DNA of 30,137 nt from GWC2-37-13 sp964564535 (GTDB lineage: Bacteria > Patescibacteriota > Microgenomatia > UBA1406 > GWC2-37-13), in contig CAZMBH010000007.1 of NCBI GenBank assembly GCA_964564535.1, forward strand, positions 1 through 30,137. The letters run 5' to 3'. Shown here in pieces: positions 23,155-30,137 of the stretch. The notes beneath the pieces were generated by a model. It worked only from the letters and a program-made list of their open reading frames with translations. It did no database searches and was not told where the DNA came from. Position 1 is the first letter of the stretch. Each line of letters opens with the position of its first letter. The translations under genes and the position numbers were made by a program.

Positions 23155-24378
23155 ATGCAGGACTTATTTGAAACGATCATCGAGGGTTTCCAAACTTTAA
23201 TTCTTAACAAAATGAGAACGGGACTCGCAATCCTTGGAATAGTTATTGGTATAGGCAGTGTTATTACATTAATTTCTTTGGGTCAAGGAAGTCAAAAGTC
23301 AATTGAGAATCAAATTCAGTCGCTAGGCTCAAATCTATTAACCGTTAGTCCCTCACGACAAAGTAGTGGAGGTATTATGGGGGCTCAAGGAGGAAATACC
23401 AGTCTTACCATAGCAGATGCTAAATCGATAGAAGAAAAATTAACAGCAACTTCGGTAAGTAAAGTATCTCCGGAATATTCAAGCCGTTCACAGGTAATTG
23501 CTGGAAGAAATAATACTAATGTTTCAATTATTGGAGTTTATCCCCAGTACGCTGAAATTAAAAAAATTATTATGGCAAAGGGAGTGTTTATTACCGAAAG
23601 AGACAATGCTTCAATCAGTAAAGTTGCCGTTCTTGGTCCAACGACGGCAGCGGATTTATTTGGAGAAGTTAATCCAATTGGAAAAACAATAAAAGTAGGT
23701 AGTCAAACATTAAGGGTTATTGGCGTAACAGTTTCGAAAGGTGGGTCTGGTTTTAATAATTCTGATGATATGATCTATGTTCCTTTAACGACTGCTCAGA
23801 AACAAATTTTTGGAAAAACTAACTTAACAAGCATCTCTGTTGAAGCAAAGACTAAAGATGTTATGGTTCAGGCTCAGGACGAAATCGGATATTTACTTTT
23901 AAATCAACATAAGCTGAGCAGTCCGACTGATGCTGATTTTACCATCATGTCACAAAGTGATTTATTAAGTACGGTTTCCCAGGTCACCGGGACCCTGACT
24001 GCATTACTTGGAGGAATTGCCGCGATCTCTCTTTTAGTTGGGGGAATAGGGATTATGAACATTATGCTTGTAACGGTCACAGAAAGAACAAGAGAAATAG
24101 GATTACGAAAAGCGTTAGGAGCAAAGAAAAAAACAATCATCACTCAATTTTTAATTGAATCAATTTTACTTACATTTACCGGCGGAATAATCGGAATGAT
24201 TTTTGGTATAACGGCATCTTTATTAATATCAAAAATTATGAATATTACATCAGTTATTTCTTTATCATCAATATTGTTGGCAATTGGAGTTTCTAGTTTG
24301 ATTGGAATTGTTTTTGGACTATATCCGGCAAGAAAAGCAGCAAACTTACAACCGATTGAGGCGTTGAGATATGAATAA
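23155..24378 (+). CDS. MacB/FtsX-type ABC permease
   Basis: The 407-residue protein has the four-helix MacB permease layout. One N-terminal helix comes after LNKMRTGLAILGIVIGIG (residues 17-34). A large extracytoplasmic domain spans about 50-270. Three C-terminal helices follow, with the family motif GGIGIMNIMLV and TERTREIGLRKALGAK, and it ends PARKAANLQPIEALRYE. Such permeases work as mechanotransmitters that drive extrusion of peptides, lipoproteins or macrolides. With the adaptor and ATPase it forms a complete tripartite inner-membrane unit. Substrate unknown. Confidence 0.92.
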   Translation: MQDLFETIIEGFQTLILNKMRTGLAILGIVIGIGSVITLISLGQGSQKSIENQIQSLGSNLLTVSPSRQSSGGIMGAQGGNTSLTIADAKSIEEKLTATSVSKVSPEYSSRSQVIAGRNNTNVSIIGVYPQYAEIKKIIMAKGVFITERDNASISKVAVLGPTTAADLFGEVNPIGKTIKVGSQTLRVIGVTVSKGGSGFNNSDDMIYVPLTTAQKQIFGKTNLTSISVEAKTKDVMVQAQDEIGYLLLNQHKLSSPTDADFTIMSQSDLLSTVSQVTGTLTALLGGIAAISLLVGGIGIMNIMLVTVTERTREIGLRKALGAKKKTIITQFLIESILLTFTGGIIGMIFGITASLLISKIMNITSVISLSSILLAIGVSSLIGIVFGLYPARKAANLQPIEALRYE

Positions 24379-24384
24379 TTTTAG

Positions 24385-24396
24385 AAAGGAGGTGAT
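24385..24396 (+). promoter_or_regulatory. Full-length Shine-Dalgarno of the small DUF5666 gene
   Basis: AAAGGAGGTGAT is fully complementary to the canonical 16S rRNA 3' end and lies 5 bases before the ATG (9 from the GGAGG core). Together with the RRM gene's site it is the strongest ribosome binding site in the window, implying high translation of this last gene of the exporter operon. Confidence 0.8.
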
Positions 24397-24401
24397 AATA
24401 A

Positions 24402-24770
24402 ATGAAAAATAATAATTTAATAACAATAATCTTAGTTTTAGTTTTTACTAGTATTGGGTTTTACGGTGGTATGAAATATCAACAAAACCAACGGAAGAAT
24501 TTTCCTGCGCAATTAGGCGACGGGCAAGGAATGGTAAGAAGGGGTGGATTTAGACCAGTTGCCGGGGAAATAATTTCAGCAGACGACAAATCAATCACAG
24601 TCAAATTGCAAGATAATAGTAGTAAGATAGTTTTGATTAACACGAAAACAATTATTAATAAAGCACAGATTGCTGATAAATCAGAGCTGATAGCTGGGGA
24701 AAAAGTATCAGTTTTTGGAAGTGAAAACACTGACGGATCAGTGACTGCTCAAAATATTCAGGTCCGTTGA
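24402..24770 (+). CDS. Small membrane-anchored DUF5666-type protein
   Basis: The 122-residue protein has an N-terminal hydrophobic helix (residues 5-22), a Gln/Arg/Gly-rich linker (KYQQNQRK, RRGGFRP), and one beta-rich domain from about residue 53. That domain starts AGEIISADDKSITV and includes LIAGEKVSVFG, the same pattern as in the two repeats of the protein at 13528. It is the last gene of the macA-macB-like operon, 23 bases after the permease, with a very strong Shine-Dalgarno. It may be an accessory surface subunit of the exporter. No enzyme motif is visible. Confidence 0.7.
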   Translation: MKNNNLITIILVLVFTSIGFYGGMKYQQNQRKNFPAQLGDGQGMVRRGGFRPVAGEIISADDKSITVKLQDNSSKIVLINTKTIINKAQIADKSELIAGEKVSVFGSENTDGSVTAQNIQVR

Positions 24771-24804
24771 AATAAAAACATTAATATACTAAGATATTAG
24801 TCCA

Positions 24805-26448
24805 ATGAATAGTGCAGAATTGTTAGTTAAATGTTTAGAAAGCGAAGGGGTCAAGTATATTTTTGGTGTTCCTGGGGAAGAAAATTTACAACTGCTTCAG
24901 GCGATAAAAAATTCCTCACTAGAATTTATCGTAACTCGGCACGAACAGGCAGCCGGTTTCATGGCTGCCACAATCGGAAGATTAACAGGTATCCCTGGTG
25001 TTTGTCTTTCCACTCTTGGTCCGGGCGCTACTAACTTGGTCACCAGTGCGGCTTACGCCCAACTCGGGGGAATGCCCGCATTATTTATTACCGGTCAAAA
25101 ACCGATAAAAAAAAGCAAGCAGGGAAACTTTCAAATAATTAATACCGTTGAAATGTTTAAACCGATAACCAAATCCACCAAACAGATTATCAATGGGGAA
25201 ATGATCCCAATGATGGTTCGGGAAGCATTTCGACTAGCAAAGTTAGAAAGGCCGGGCGCTGTTCACCTTGAGCTTCCGGAAGATGTAGCCGAGGAAAAAG
25301 TAACAGGCAAACCTATGGTAAATTATCATACCCGTCGGCCGGTGGCGGAAGAAAAAGCTATAAGAAAGGCAGTTGAGTTGATAGAAAATGCAAAACATCC
25401 TCTTGTGTTAATTGGGGCCGGGGCTAACCGTAAAAGAACTTCAAAAATTTTAACCGAATTTATAGATAAAACCGGCATTCCTTTTTTTACTACTCAAATG
25501 GGTAAGGGGGTTGTAACTGAGAAACATTTGCAATATTTGGGAACGGCTGCTTTATCGGAAAACGATTATATTCACTGTGCAATAAATAAAGCTGACTTAA
25601 TTATTAACATAGGCCATGACACTATCGAAAAACCGCCTTTTATTATGGACGTAAACGATAAAAGAACTGTAATCCATGTTAATTTTTTTCCGGCGATCGT
25701 TGATCAAATATATTTTCCCCAGCATGAAGTGGTCGGGGATATCGCAAACACGGTTTTTCAAATAGGGGGATTAATTAAAAAGCAAAAAGACTGGGATTTT
25801 TCCTATTTTTACAAAATGCAAAAATATTTAAACTCCCATTTTCAGTCAATAACAAAAAAAGAGCGGTTTCCGTACACTCCTCAACAGATTGTAAAAATCA
25901 TAAGACAAAATATGAAGGAAGAAGATATTGTAACTTTAGATAATGGTATGTACAAAATTTGGTTTGCCAGAAACTATCACACATTAAAACAAAATACTTT
26001 ATTGTTAGATAATGCCTTAGCAAGCATGGGAGCAGGGTTGCCGTCGGCTATGGCGGCAAAAATTGTTTTTCCCGAAAAAAAAGTTGTTGCAATATGCGGC
26101 GATGGAGGATTTTTAATGAACTCTCAGGAATTGGAAACTGCCTATAGACTTAAATTAAATTTAATTATTATTATTCTGCGTGATAATGGGTTTGGTATGA
26201 TCAAATGGAAACAAAAATCTATGGGGCTGGATGACTTTGCTTTAAGCTTTGGAAATCCGGATTTTGTTGGGTTGGCAAAGTCATATGGAGCTAACGGTTA
26301 TCGGGTGGAAAAAAATGGAGACCTAGAAAAACATTTGGTAAAAATTTCTAATCAAAAAGGCATTCACTTAATTGATGTTCCAATTGATTATTCCGATGAC
26401 AATAGAATTTTAGTCAAAGAATTACAGGAGAAAACCTGCCTACTATGA
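24805..26448 (+). CDS. ThDP-dependent enzyme, acetolactate synthase family (AlsS or 2-oxoglutarate decarboxylase-like)
   Basis: The 547-residue protein has the three-domain layout of ThDP decarboxylases/synthases. The N-terminal PYR domain has catalytic Glu47 in TRHEQAAGF and STLGPGATN. The central domain has GAGANRK. The C-terminal PP domain has the GDG...N diphosphate-metal motif (residues 432-461). The end, LIDVPIDYSDDN, resembles catabolic acetolactate synthase (AlsS/BudB). Immediate coupling to an aldehyde dehydrogenase, with ATGA overlap and similar protein lengths, resembles the cyanobacterial pair of 2-oxoglutarate decarboxylase and SSADH, whose first member was long annotated as acetolactate synthase. 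No small regulatory subunit gene is adjacent, which argues against the biosynthetic IlvBN enzyme. Substrate remains undecided. Confidence 0.85.
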   Translation: MNSAELLVKCLESEGVKYIFGVPGEENLQLLQAIKNSSLEFIVTRHEQAAGFMAATIGRLTGIPGVCLSTLGPGATNLVTSAAYAQLGGMPALFITGQKPIKKSKQGNFQIINTVEMFKPITKSTKQIINGEMIPMMVREAFRLAKLERPGAVHLELPEDVAEEKVTGKPMVNYHTRRPVAEEKAIRKAVELIENAKHPLVLIGAGANRKRTSKILTEFIDKTGIPFFTTQMGKGVVTEKHLQYLGTAALSENDYIHCAINKADLIINIGHDTIEKPPFIMDVNDKRTVIHVNFFPAIVDQIYFPQHEVVGDIANTVFQIGGLIKKQKDWDFSYFYKMQKYLNSHFQSITKKERFPYTPQQIVKIIRQNMKEEDIVTLDNGMYKIWFARNYHTLKQNTLLLDNALASMGAGLPSAMAAKIVFPEKKVVAICGDGGFLMNSQELETAYRLKLNLIIIILRDNGFGMIKWKQKSMGLDDFALSFGNPDFVGLAKSYGANGYRVEKNGDLEKHLVKISNQKGIHLIDVPIDYSDDNRILVKELQEKTCLL

Positions 26449-27791
26449 AAAAAATGTTTTCTATTAATCCGGCAACAGAGGAAATTTTCGGTGAGTTCCC
26501 GATTCTAACTGAAAGTGAATTGGAAGATAAAATTGATTTAAGTCAGGGAGCTTATGAAATATGGAAAAAAGTTTCCTTTTCAGACAAAGAAGTTTTGATG
26601 AAAAAAGTAGGAAAAATATTACTTCGTGATAAGGAAAGATTTGCCAAAATGATAACACAGGAGATGGGAAAAAAACTTGTGGAAAGCTTAGCAGAAGTGG
26701 AAAAGTGTGCAACATTATGTGAATTTCTTGCAGTTAATGCTGGAACAATTTTAAAAAAAGAGATAACTAAAACAAAAGCAAAAGAATCATATATCCGTTT
26801 TGAACCCTTGGGAGTTATATTTGCCATTATGCCTTGGAATTATCCGTTTTGGCAGGTTTTCCGGGCGGCTGTCCCGACTCTTATGGTCGGGAACACGATC
26901 TTGCTAAAACATGCGTCGAATGTACCTCAAACTTCTCAATTAATTGAAAAAATATTTTTAGAAGCGGGTTTTCCGAAGGGAGTTTTTCAAAATTTATTAA
27001 TTGATTCCTCAATGAGTGAAAAAGTAATTAAAAATAATTTTATCCGTGGAGTAACGTTGACAGGAAGTGAAAAGGCCGGATCGGCAGTGGCATCGCTTGC
27101 CGGAGCTTCAATTAAAAAATCAATTTTAGAGTTAGGTGGTAGTGACCCCTTTATTGTTCTTGATGATGCTAATATCAAAAAGGCTGCCTTAGTTGCAACT
27201 TCGGCAAGGCTTAATGTTACCGGTCAGGTTTGTATTGCTGCAAAACGTTTTATTATTCAGAAAAAAATTGCCGATCAATTTATTCAAGAATTAACAAAAA
27301 ATTTTGAAGCTAGAAAAACTGACATTGGTCCACTTTCAGGTAAAAAAATACTGGAAACAATTGAGAATCAAGTTAATGTTTCGGTGAAAATGGGAGCAAA
27401 AATAATTATTGGAGGAAAAAGAATTCCGCGTAAGGGATATTTCTATCCTCCAACGATTATTACTAAAGTAACCAAAAAGATGCCGTTATATTTTGAAGAA
27501 GCTTTTGGACCAGTAGCTATTATTTTTATTGTAGAAGATGATGTTGAGGCAAGAAAAATTGCCAACGATACAAAATTTGGACTGGGAGCATCAGTCTGGA
27601 CAAATAATAAAAAAAGAGCCCAGGTATTTATCGAGGAATTGGAATCAGGCTCGGTTTTTATTAATAGTCAAGTAATCACAAATATTCGCCTTCCGTTTGG
27701 AGGTATTAAAATGTCAGGATATGGTCGAGAATTATCCTCTTATGGCTTGAAAGAATTTGTTAATATAAAAACAGTATTAATTGAAGAATAG
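26445..27791 (+). CDS. Aldehyde dehydrogenase, succinate-semialdehyde type
   Basis: The 448-residue NAD(P)-dependent aldehyde dehydrogenase has the oxyanion Asn132 in MPWNYPFW, a coenzyme-binding LKHASN (154-159), the TGSEKAG nucleotide motif, general-base Glu229 in LELGGSDPF and nucleophile Cys263 in GQVCIAAKR. The INPATEE start, IMPWNYPFWQVFR segment and PFGGIKMSGYGRE end are typical of the short (about 450-460) succinate-semialdehyde dehydrogenases of the Sad/GabD group. It overlaps the ThDP enzyme by 4 bases, so it very likely oxidises the aldehyde that enzyme makes. It converges with the FTR1-like gene with a 15-base overlap. Confidence 0.9.
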   Translation: MKKMFSINPATEEIFGEFPILTESELEDKIDLSQGAYEIWKKVSFSDKEVLMKKVGKILLRDKERFAKMITQEMGKKLVESLAEVEKCATLCEFLAVNAGTILKKEITKTKAKESYIRFEPLGVIFAIMPWNYPFWQVFRAAVPTLMVGNTILLKHASNVPQTSQLIEKIFLEAGFPKGVFQNLLIDSSMSEKVIKNNFIRGVTLTGSEKAGSAVASLAGASIKKSILELGGSDPFIVLDDANIKKAALVATSARLNVTGQVCIAAKRFIIQKKIADQFIQELTKNFEARKTDIGPLSGKKILETIENQVNVSVKMGAKIIIGGKRIPRKGYFYPPTIITKVTKKMPLYFEEAFGPVAIIFIVEDDVEARKIANDTKFGLGASVWTNNKKRAQVFIEELESGSVFINSQVITNIRLPFGGIKMSGYGRELSSYGLKEFVNIKTVLIEE

Positions 27792-28403
27792 TTTAATTAT
27801 TCCATTAACTATCAGCATGGTTCCTAATAGAACAATTACGTATTTTGTTGCTACTAAAACCTTCTTGATTGGGAATTGGATGTAAGTAAAGAACATTAAA
27901 ATTCCAAACATAGAAGCTAAGATAAATCCAATTATTAAACCAATAAAATTTTGAATAAAAATAGAAAGTAGAGAAGTACTAGCTGTAAAAAGAGCAATTT
28001 CAAAACCTTCGCGCATCACCAAAAAGATAATCGTAAAAAATAATGAAATATCAAAGAGATTATTTTTTAATTTTTGATGCACTTTTGCAGCAGTTTTTAT
28101 TTGAATTTTATTAAGCAGGTTATGTAAAGAAATTGTCGTGTATATGACAAATGCACCAGAAAAAATCATTAAATAACTCTCAAGTAGTTCAGTATTTTTT
28201 TCAGTTAAAATACTTTGAATTCGCCCGCCAAACAAATAAGTACAAGCCGCCAATAAGAGAGATAAAATAATTCCAACTCCGGTTGCCAAACCAATTTCAA
28301 ATTCCTTCTTCAAATTAAGTTTTTTGGATATACCCAAAAAAACACCAACGATTAAGAAAGCCTCTAAAAATTCTCTGAAAGAGACAACTGCCGTGGTTAA
28401 CAT
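27777..28403 (-). CDS. FTR1-family iron permease
   Basis: The 208-residue integral membrane protein carries both REXXE-type motifs of the FTR1/EfeU family: R10-E-F-L-E14 in the first helix and R131-E-G-F-E135 in a central helix. These line the iron pathway. About six to seven hydrophobic helices are visible. It is shorter than the usual 270-280-residue EfeU. No EfeO or EfeB partner and no multicopper oxidase are nearby, so it may work alone or with a distant partner. The upstream region holds perfect dyads that could bind a metal regulator. Confidence 0.85.
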   Translation of the reverse strand: MLTTAVVSFREFLEAFLIVGVFLGISKKLNLKKEFEIGLATGVGIILSLLLAACTYLFGGRIQSILTEKNTELLESYLMIFSGAFVIYTTISLHNLLNKIQIKTAAKVHQKLKNNLFDISLFFTIIFLVMREGFEIALFTASTSLLSIFIQNFIGLIIGFILASMFGILMFFTYIQFPIKKVLVATKYVIVLLGTMLIVNGIIKLFFN

Positions 28404-28412
28404 AGTTAACTA

Positions 28413-28444
28413 TTACTTAATAAGTAAAAGTTATATTATAACTT
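28413..28444. promoter_or_regulatory. Tandem dyads upstream of the FTR1-like gene
   Basis: TTACTTA-A-TAAGTAA (28413-28427) and AAGTTATA-T-TATAACTT (28428-28444) are two abutting perfect inverted repeats. They lie just upstream of the permease ATG and reach into the end of the GIY-YIG gene. The second contains TATAAT on the minus strand, so a repressor bound there would block the promoter. The binding protein is not identified. Confidence 0.45.
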
Positions 28445-28693
28445 ATGTACTTTTTTAATCAACATTTCTTTTTTTGCCTTCGTCATTTTTTTAATTTCAA
28501 ACTCTCTTTTTAAAGCGCTACTGACTGTTTTATATTTTTCAAAATAAACCAACCTTACCGGTCTGCGGGTGCGGGTATATTTAGATTTTGAATCAATACT
28601 GTTGTGTTCTTTGATCCGTCGTTGCAGATCTTTTGTCTGTCCGCAGTACAGTGAACTATCCGAACAACGGAGGAGATAAATAAAATACATCAT
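28436..28693 (-). CDS. GIY-YIG domain protein (UPF0213/YhbQ-like)
   Basis: The 85-residue protein is a stand-alone GIY-YIG nuclease-fold domain. FIYLLRCSDSSLYCGQT gives the YLL...YCG form of the motif. The Arg in LQRRIKEHN and the Glu in KREFEIKK are the expected catalytic Arg and Glu. A RPVRLVYFE strand matches the small YhbQ/UPF0213 group. Members have been linked to DNA repair but are poorly characterised. It diverges from the hydrolase gene across 17 bases. Confidence 0.88.
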   Translation of the reverse strand: MMYFIYLLRCSDSSLYCGQTKDLQRRIKEHNSIDSKSKYTRTRRPVRLVYFEKYKTVSSALKREFEIKKMTKAKKEMLIKKVHKL

Positions 28694-28694
28694 G

Positions 28695-28710
28695 GTAATA
28701 TGAATATTAC
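28695..28710. promoter_or_regulatory. Symmetric divergent promoter/dyad between GIY-YIG and hydrolase genes
   Basis: GTAATAT-GA-ATATTAC is a perfect 7-bp dyad filling nearly the whole 17-base gap between two divergent start codons. Each arm offers TAATAT 9-10 bases before an ATG, so it could be a two-way -10 region. Equally, it could be an operator covering both. Confidence 0.4.
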
Positions 28711-29772
28711 ATGAAATTTTTTTTAATTGTTTTTACAGCATTGATTACGGTTTTGATGGCTGTAATTTTAATCCGTTCAAATAAAACAACTGAAGTCATC
28801 CAAAAAAATACTTTTTTAAAAGAGAATCGAAAGGTTGTTAAATCTGATGCTTCACCGATTAGCATAGATTATCTTAGATCGATCAATATATCCTCAGAAA
28901 AAATACAAATAGAAGAGGAGTTAACTAATGGTAGTAATTATAAAAGGTATATAGCCAGTTATTTAAGCGAGGGCAACCGGGTGTATGGTCTACTGACTAT
29001 ACCGGTAGAAAACGAACCTGTTAACGGTTTTCCGGCGATAATTTTTAACCATGGATTTATTCCACCGGCTCAATATCAGACCACCGAGGGGTATGTTTCC
29101 TACGTAGATTATTTAGCCAGAAATGGTTTTGTAGTTTTCAAGATAGATTTTCGCGGTAATGGCCAATCAGAGGGTGATCCATCCGGCTCGTATTTTTCTT
29201 CCGCATATACAATAGATATAATCAGTGCTTTAAAGAGTCTGCAAAAATTTGAAAAAGTTGATCCGAATAAAATTGGAGTCTGGGGACATAGCATGGCGGG
29301 AAATGCGGTTTTAAGAGCGATGCTTGTTAATAATGAAATAAAAGCGGGAGTAATTTGGTCCGGTGCGGTATATAGTTATGAAGACTTTGCAAAATATGGA
29401 ATTAACGACAGCAGTTATAACCATAGACCGGATACAAATAAAACAGGCACTGAACAAAAAAATCGTGAAACGTCTCCGGAAATACAAAAAATTAGATCGG
29501 ATCCTGGGAAAATCGATTTTAATAATGAATTTTGGACATCAATTTCGTTGACTAAGAATATTAAATATTTATCTGCACCTCTACAAATAAATCATTCAAC
29601 GAGTGATCAGGTGGTTAATATTGGTTATTCCAGAGACTTAGTAAAAGTTCTAAAAGATAGCTCAAAAGTTTATGAGTTTTATGAATATGAGGGTGGAGGA
29701 CATAATATCAACTCTCCATATTTCGAGCAAGCTATGGAAAAAACCGTAAACTTCTTTAAAAAGTACTTATAA
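28711..29772 (+). CDS. Membrane-anchored alpha/beta hydrolase
   Basis: The 353-residue protein starts with one hydrophobic helix (residues 3-21), so the catalytic domain is probably extracytoplasmic. The alpha/beta hydrolase domain from about residue 85 has the oxyanion segment NHGF (113-116), a DFRGNGQSEG loop, nucleophile Ser194 in GHSMAG, and likely Asp299 (STSDQ) and His331 (GGGHN) to complete the triad. It resembles the dienelactone hydrolase/prolyl-oligopeptidase-like esterases and acyl-aminopeptidases. The physiological substrate is not evident from its neighbours. Confidence 0.88.
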   Translation: MKFFLIVFTALITVLMAVILIRSNKTTEVIQKNTFLKENRKVVKSDASPISIDYLRSINISSEKIQIEEELTNGSNYKRYIASYLSEGNRVYGLLTIPVENEPVNGFPAIIFNHGFIPPAQYQTTEGYVSYVDYLARNGFVVFKIDFRGNGQSEGDPSGSYFSSAYTIDIISALKSLQKFEKVDPNKIGVWGHSMAGNAVLRAMLVNNEIKAGVIWSGAVYSYEDFAKYGINDSSYNHRPDTNKTGTEQKNRETSPEIQKIRSDPGKIDFNNEFWTSISLTKNIKYLSAPLQINHSTSDQVVNIGYSRDLVKVLKDSSKVYEFYEYEGGGHNINSPYFEQAMEKTVNFFKKYL

Positions 29773-29862
29773 TTAATTCATGTTTGACTATGTTTTTGCG
29801 CTTACTAGTTCTTATCATCTCTTAAGGTTCGACTTCATCCATAAAATAACTATATATTAATG

Positions 29863-29868
29863 TATATT
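29863..29868 (+). promoter_or_regulatory. -10 box of the ABC exporter gene
   Basis: TATATT lies 9 bases before the ATG at 29878, repeating the leaderless spacing seen elsewhere in the window. There is no recognisable -35. The rest of the 105-base gap from 29773 shows no other structure. Confidence 0.4.
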
Positions 29869-29877
29869 ATTATTTAG

Positions 29878-30137
29878 ATGAAAAAAACATTACAGTATTG
29901 TTGGAAAATTTTACAGATATCTTGGGGAGCCAATAAGCATTATGCAGTTCTTTCTCTTCTTGGAACGATTTACCAAAGTACAATTCACCCTTTTATATTA
30001 ATGCTGGTACTATCCCGGATACTTGATCTGTTAGGAAAAAGACAGATGTTAACGCTCTCCGATTTAACAGGATTAATTCTAATTTTTATTTTTTCCTCTA
30101 TTTTTTTCAGTATCATAACAAGTTATTTAGAAACACA
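29878..30137 (+). CDS. ABC exporter, N-terminal fragment (cut by window end)
   Basis: An open frame from the ATG at 29878 runs off the right edge, giving 86 complete codons. The visible part starts MKKTLQYCWKILQISW. It has a hydrophobic helix around residues 26-48 (HYAVLSLLGTIYQ, FILMLVLSRILDLL) and a second from about 64 (LTGLILIFIFSSIFFSII) ending in TSYLE. This pattern is that of the first two helices of a type IV ABC exporter transmembrane domain (MsbA-like), in which the ATPase would follow. The ATPase itself is outside the window, so the family call is moderate. Confidence 0.6.
   Translation, partial: MKKTLQYCWKILQISWGANKHYAVLSLLGTIYQSTIHPFILMLVLSRILDLLGKRQMLTLSDLTGLILIFIFSSIFFSIITSYLET

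Noticed and set aside
24771..24804. Sigma70 promoter before the ThDP enzyme gene (TTGAAA and TATACT)
   Set aside because: Spacing between the two hexamers is only about 12 bases, too short. A promoter may exist but I cannot support it.

Overview
The window looks like a chromosomal segment of an AT-rich bacterium of the Candidate Phyla Radiation (Patescibacteria), most likely Microgenomates. This placement is an inference. It rests on the mix of a compact bacterial core (Era, TypA/BipA, PurF/N/D/L/Q/B/E), a glycine-rich RRM protein, two DUF5666-type envelope proteins and a MacAB-like exporter with its own two-component system. UGA is used as a stop (for example at the sigma-factor and macA-like genes), so the recoded UGA-Gly code of some CPR groups does not apply.

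Left part (1-11276, all on the minus strand): a tightly packed de novo purine operon read purF-purN-purD-purSL-purQ-purP-purP'-purB-purE. Most junctions overlap or lie within a few bases. The striking feature is two adjacent genes of the archaeal PurP family (formate-dependent FAICAR synthetase) where a bacterium would normally use PurH. One copy has an intact ATP-grasp. The other has lost its glycine-rich loop and metal-ligand residues. The only long gap in the operon holds an inverted-repeat (REP/MITE-like) element. A strong promoter directly precedes purF, and a textbook intrinsic-terminator hairpin lies inside the first codons of purF, suggesting attenuation. purM, purC, purK and an IMP cyclohydrolase are not in the window.

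Middle part (11284-17736): era is divergent from an ECF-like sigma-factor cassette (sigma, two-TM membrane protein, anchored Ig-like protein, secreted DUF5666 protein) across a shared -10 region. Next come a convergent permuted-papain-like protein, typA with a promoter-plus-terminator leader, a bidirectional terminator, an RRM RNA-binding protein with a long structured leader, and a small membrane protein.

Transport and signalling part (17831-24770): a DrrAB-type ABC exporter diverges from an OmpR-family response regulator and histidine kinase. These are followed by macA-like, macB ATPase-like and FtsX-like permease genes and a small DUF5666 protein. A TTTCAG-N5-TTTCAG direct repeat sits at the same distance from the -10 in front of both the regulator gene and the macA-like gene. 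This points to autoregulation and a defined regulon.

Right part (24805-30137): a ThDP enzyme of the acetolactate synthase family is translationally coupled to a succinate-semialdehyde-type aldehyde dehydrogenase, an arrangement reminiscent of the cyanobacterial 2-oxoglutarate decarboxylase/SSADH bypass. After it come an FTR1-like iron permease, a GIY-YIG protein, a membrane-anchored alpha/beta hydrolase, and the start of an ABC exporter cut by the window edge.

A recurring theme is a TATAAT-like hexamer 8-11 bases upstream of the start codon of operon-leading genes, implying frequent leaderless mRNAs. I saw no tRNA, rRNA, CRISPR array, transposase or prophage gene. All non-coding gaps are shorter than 300 bases.
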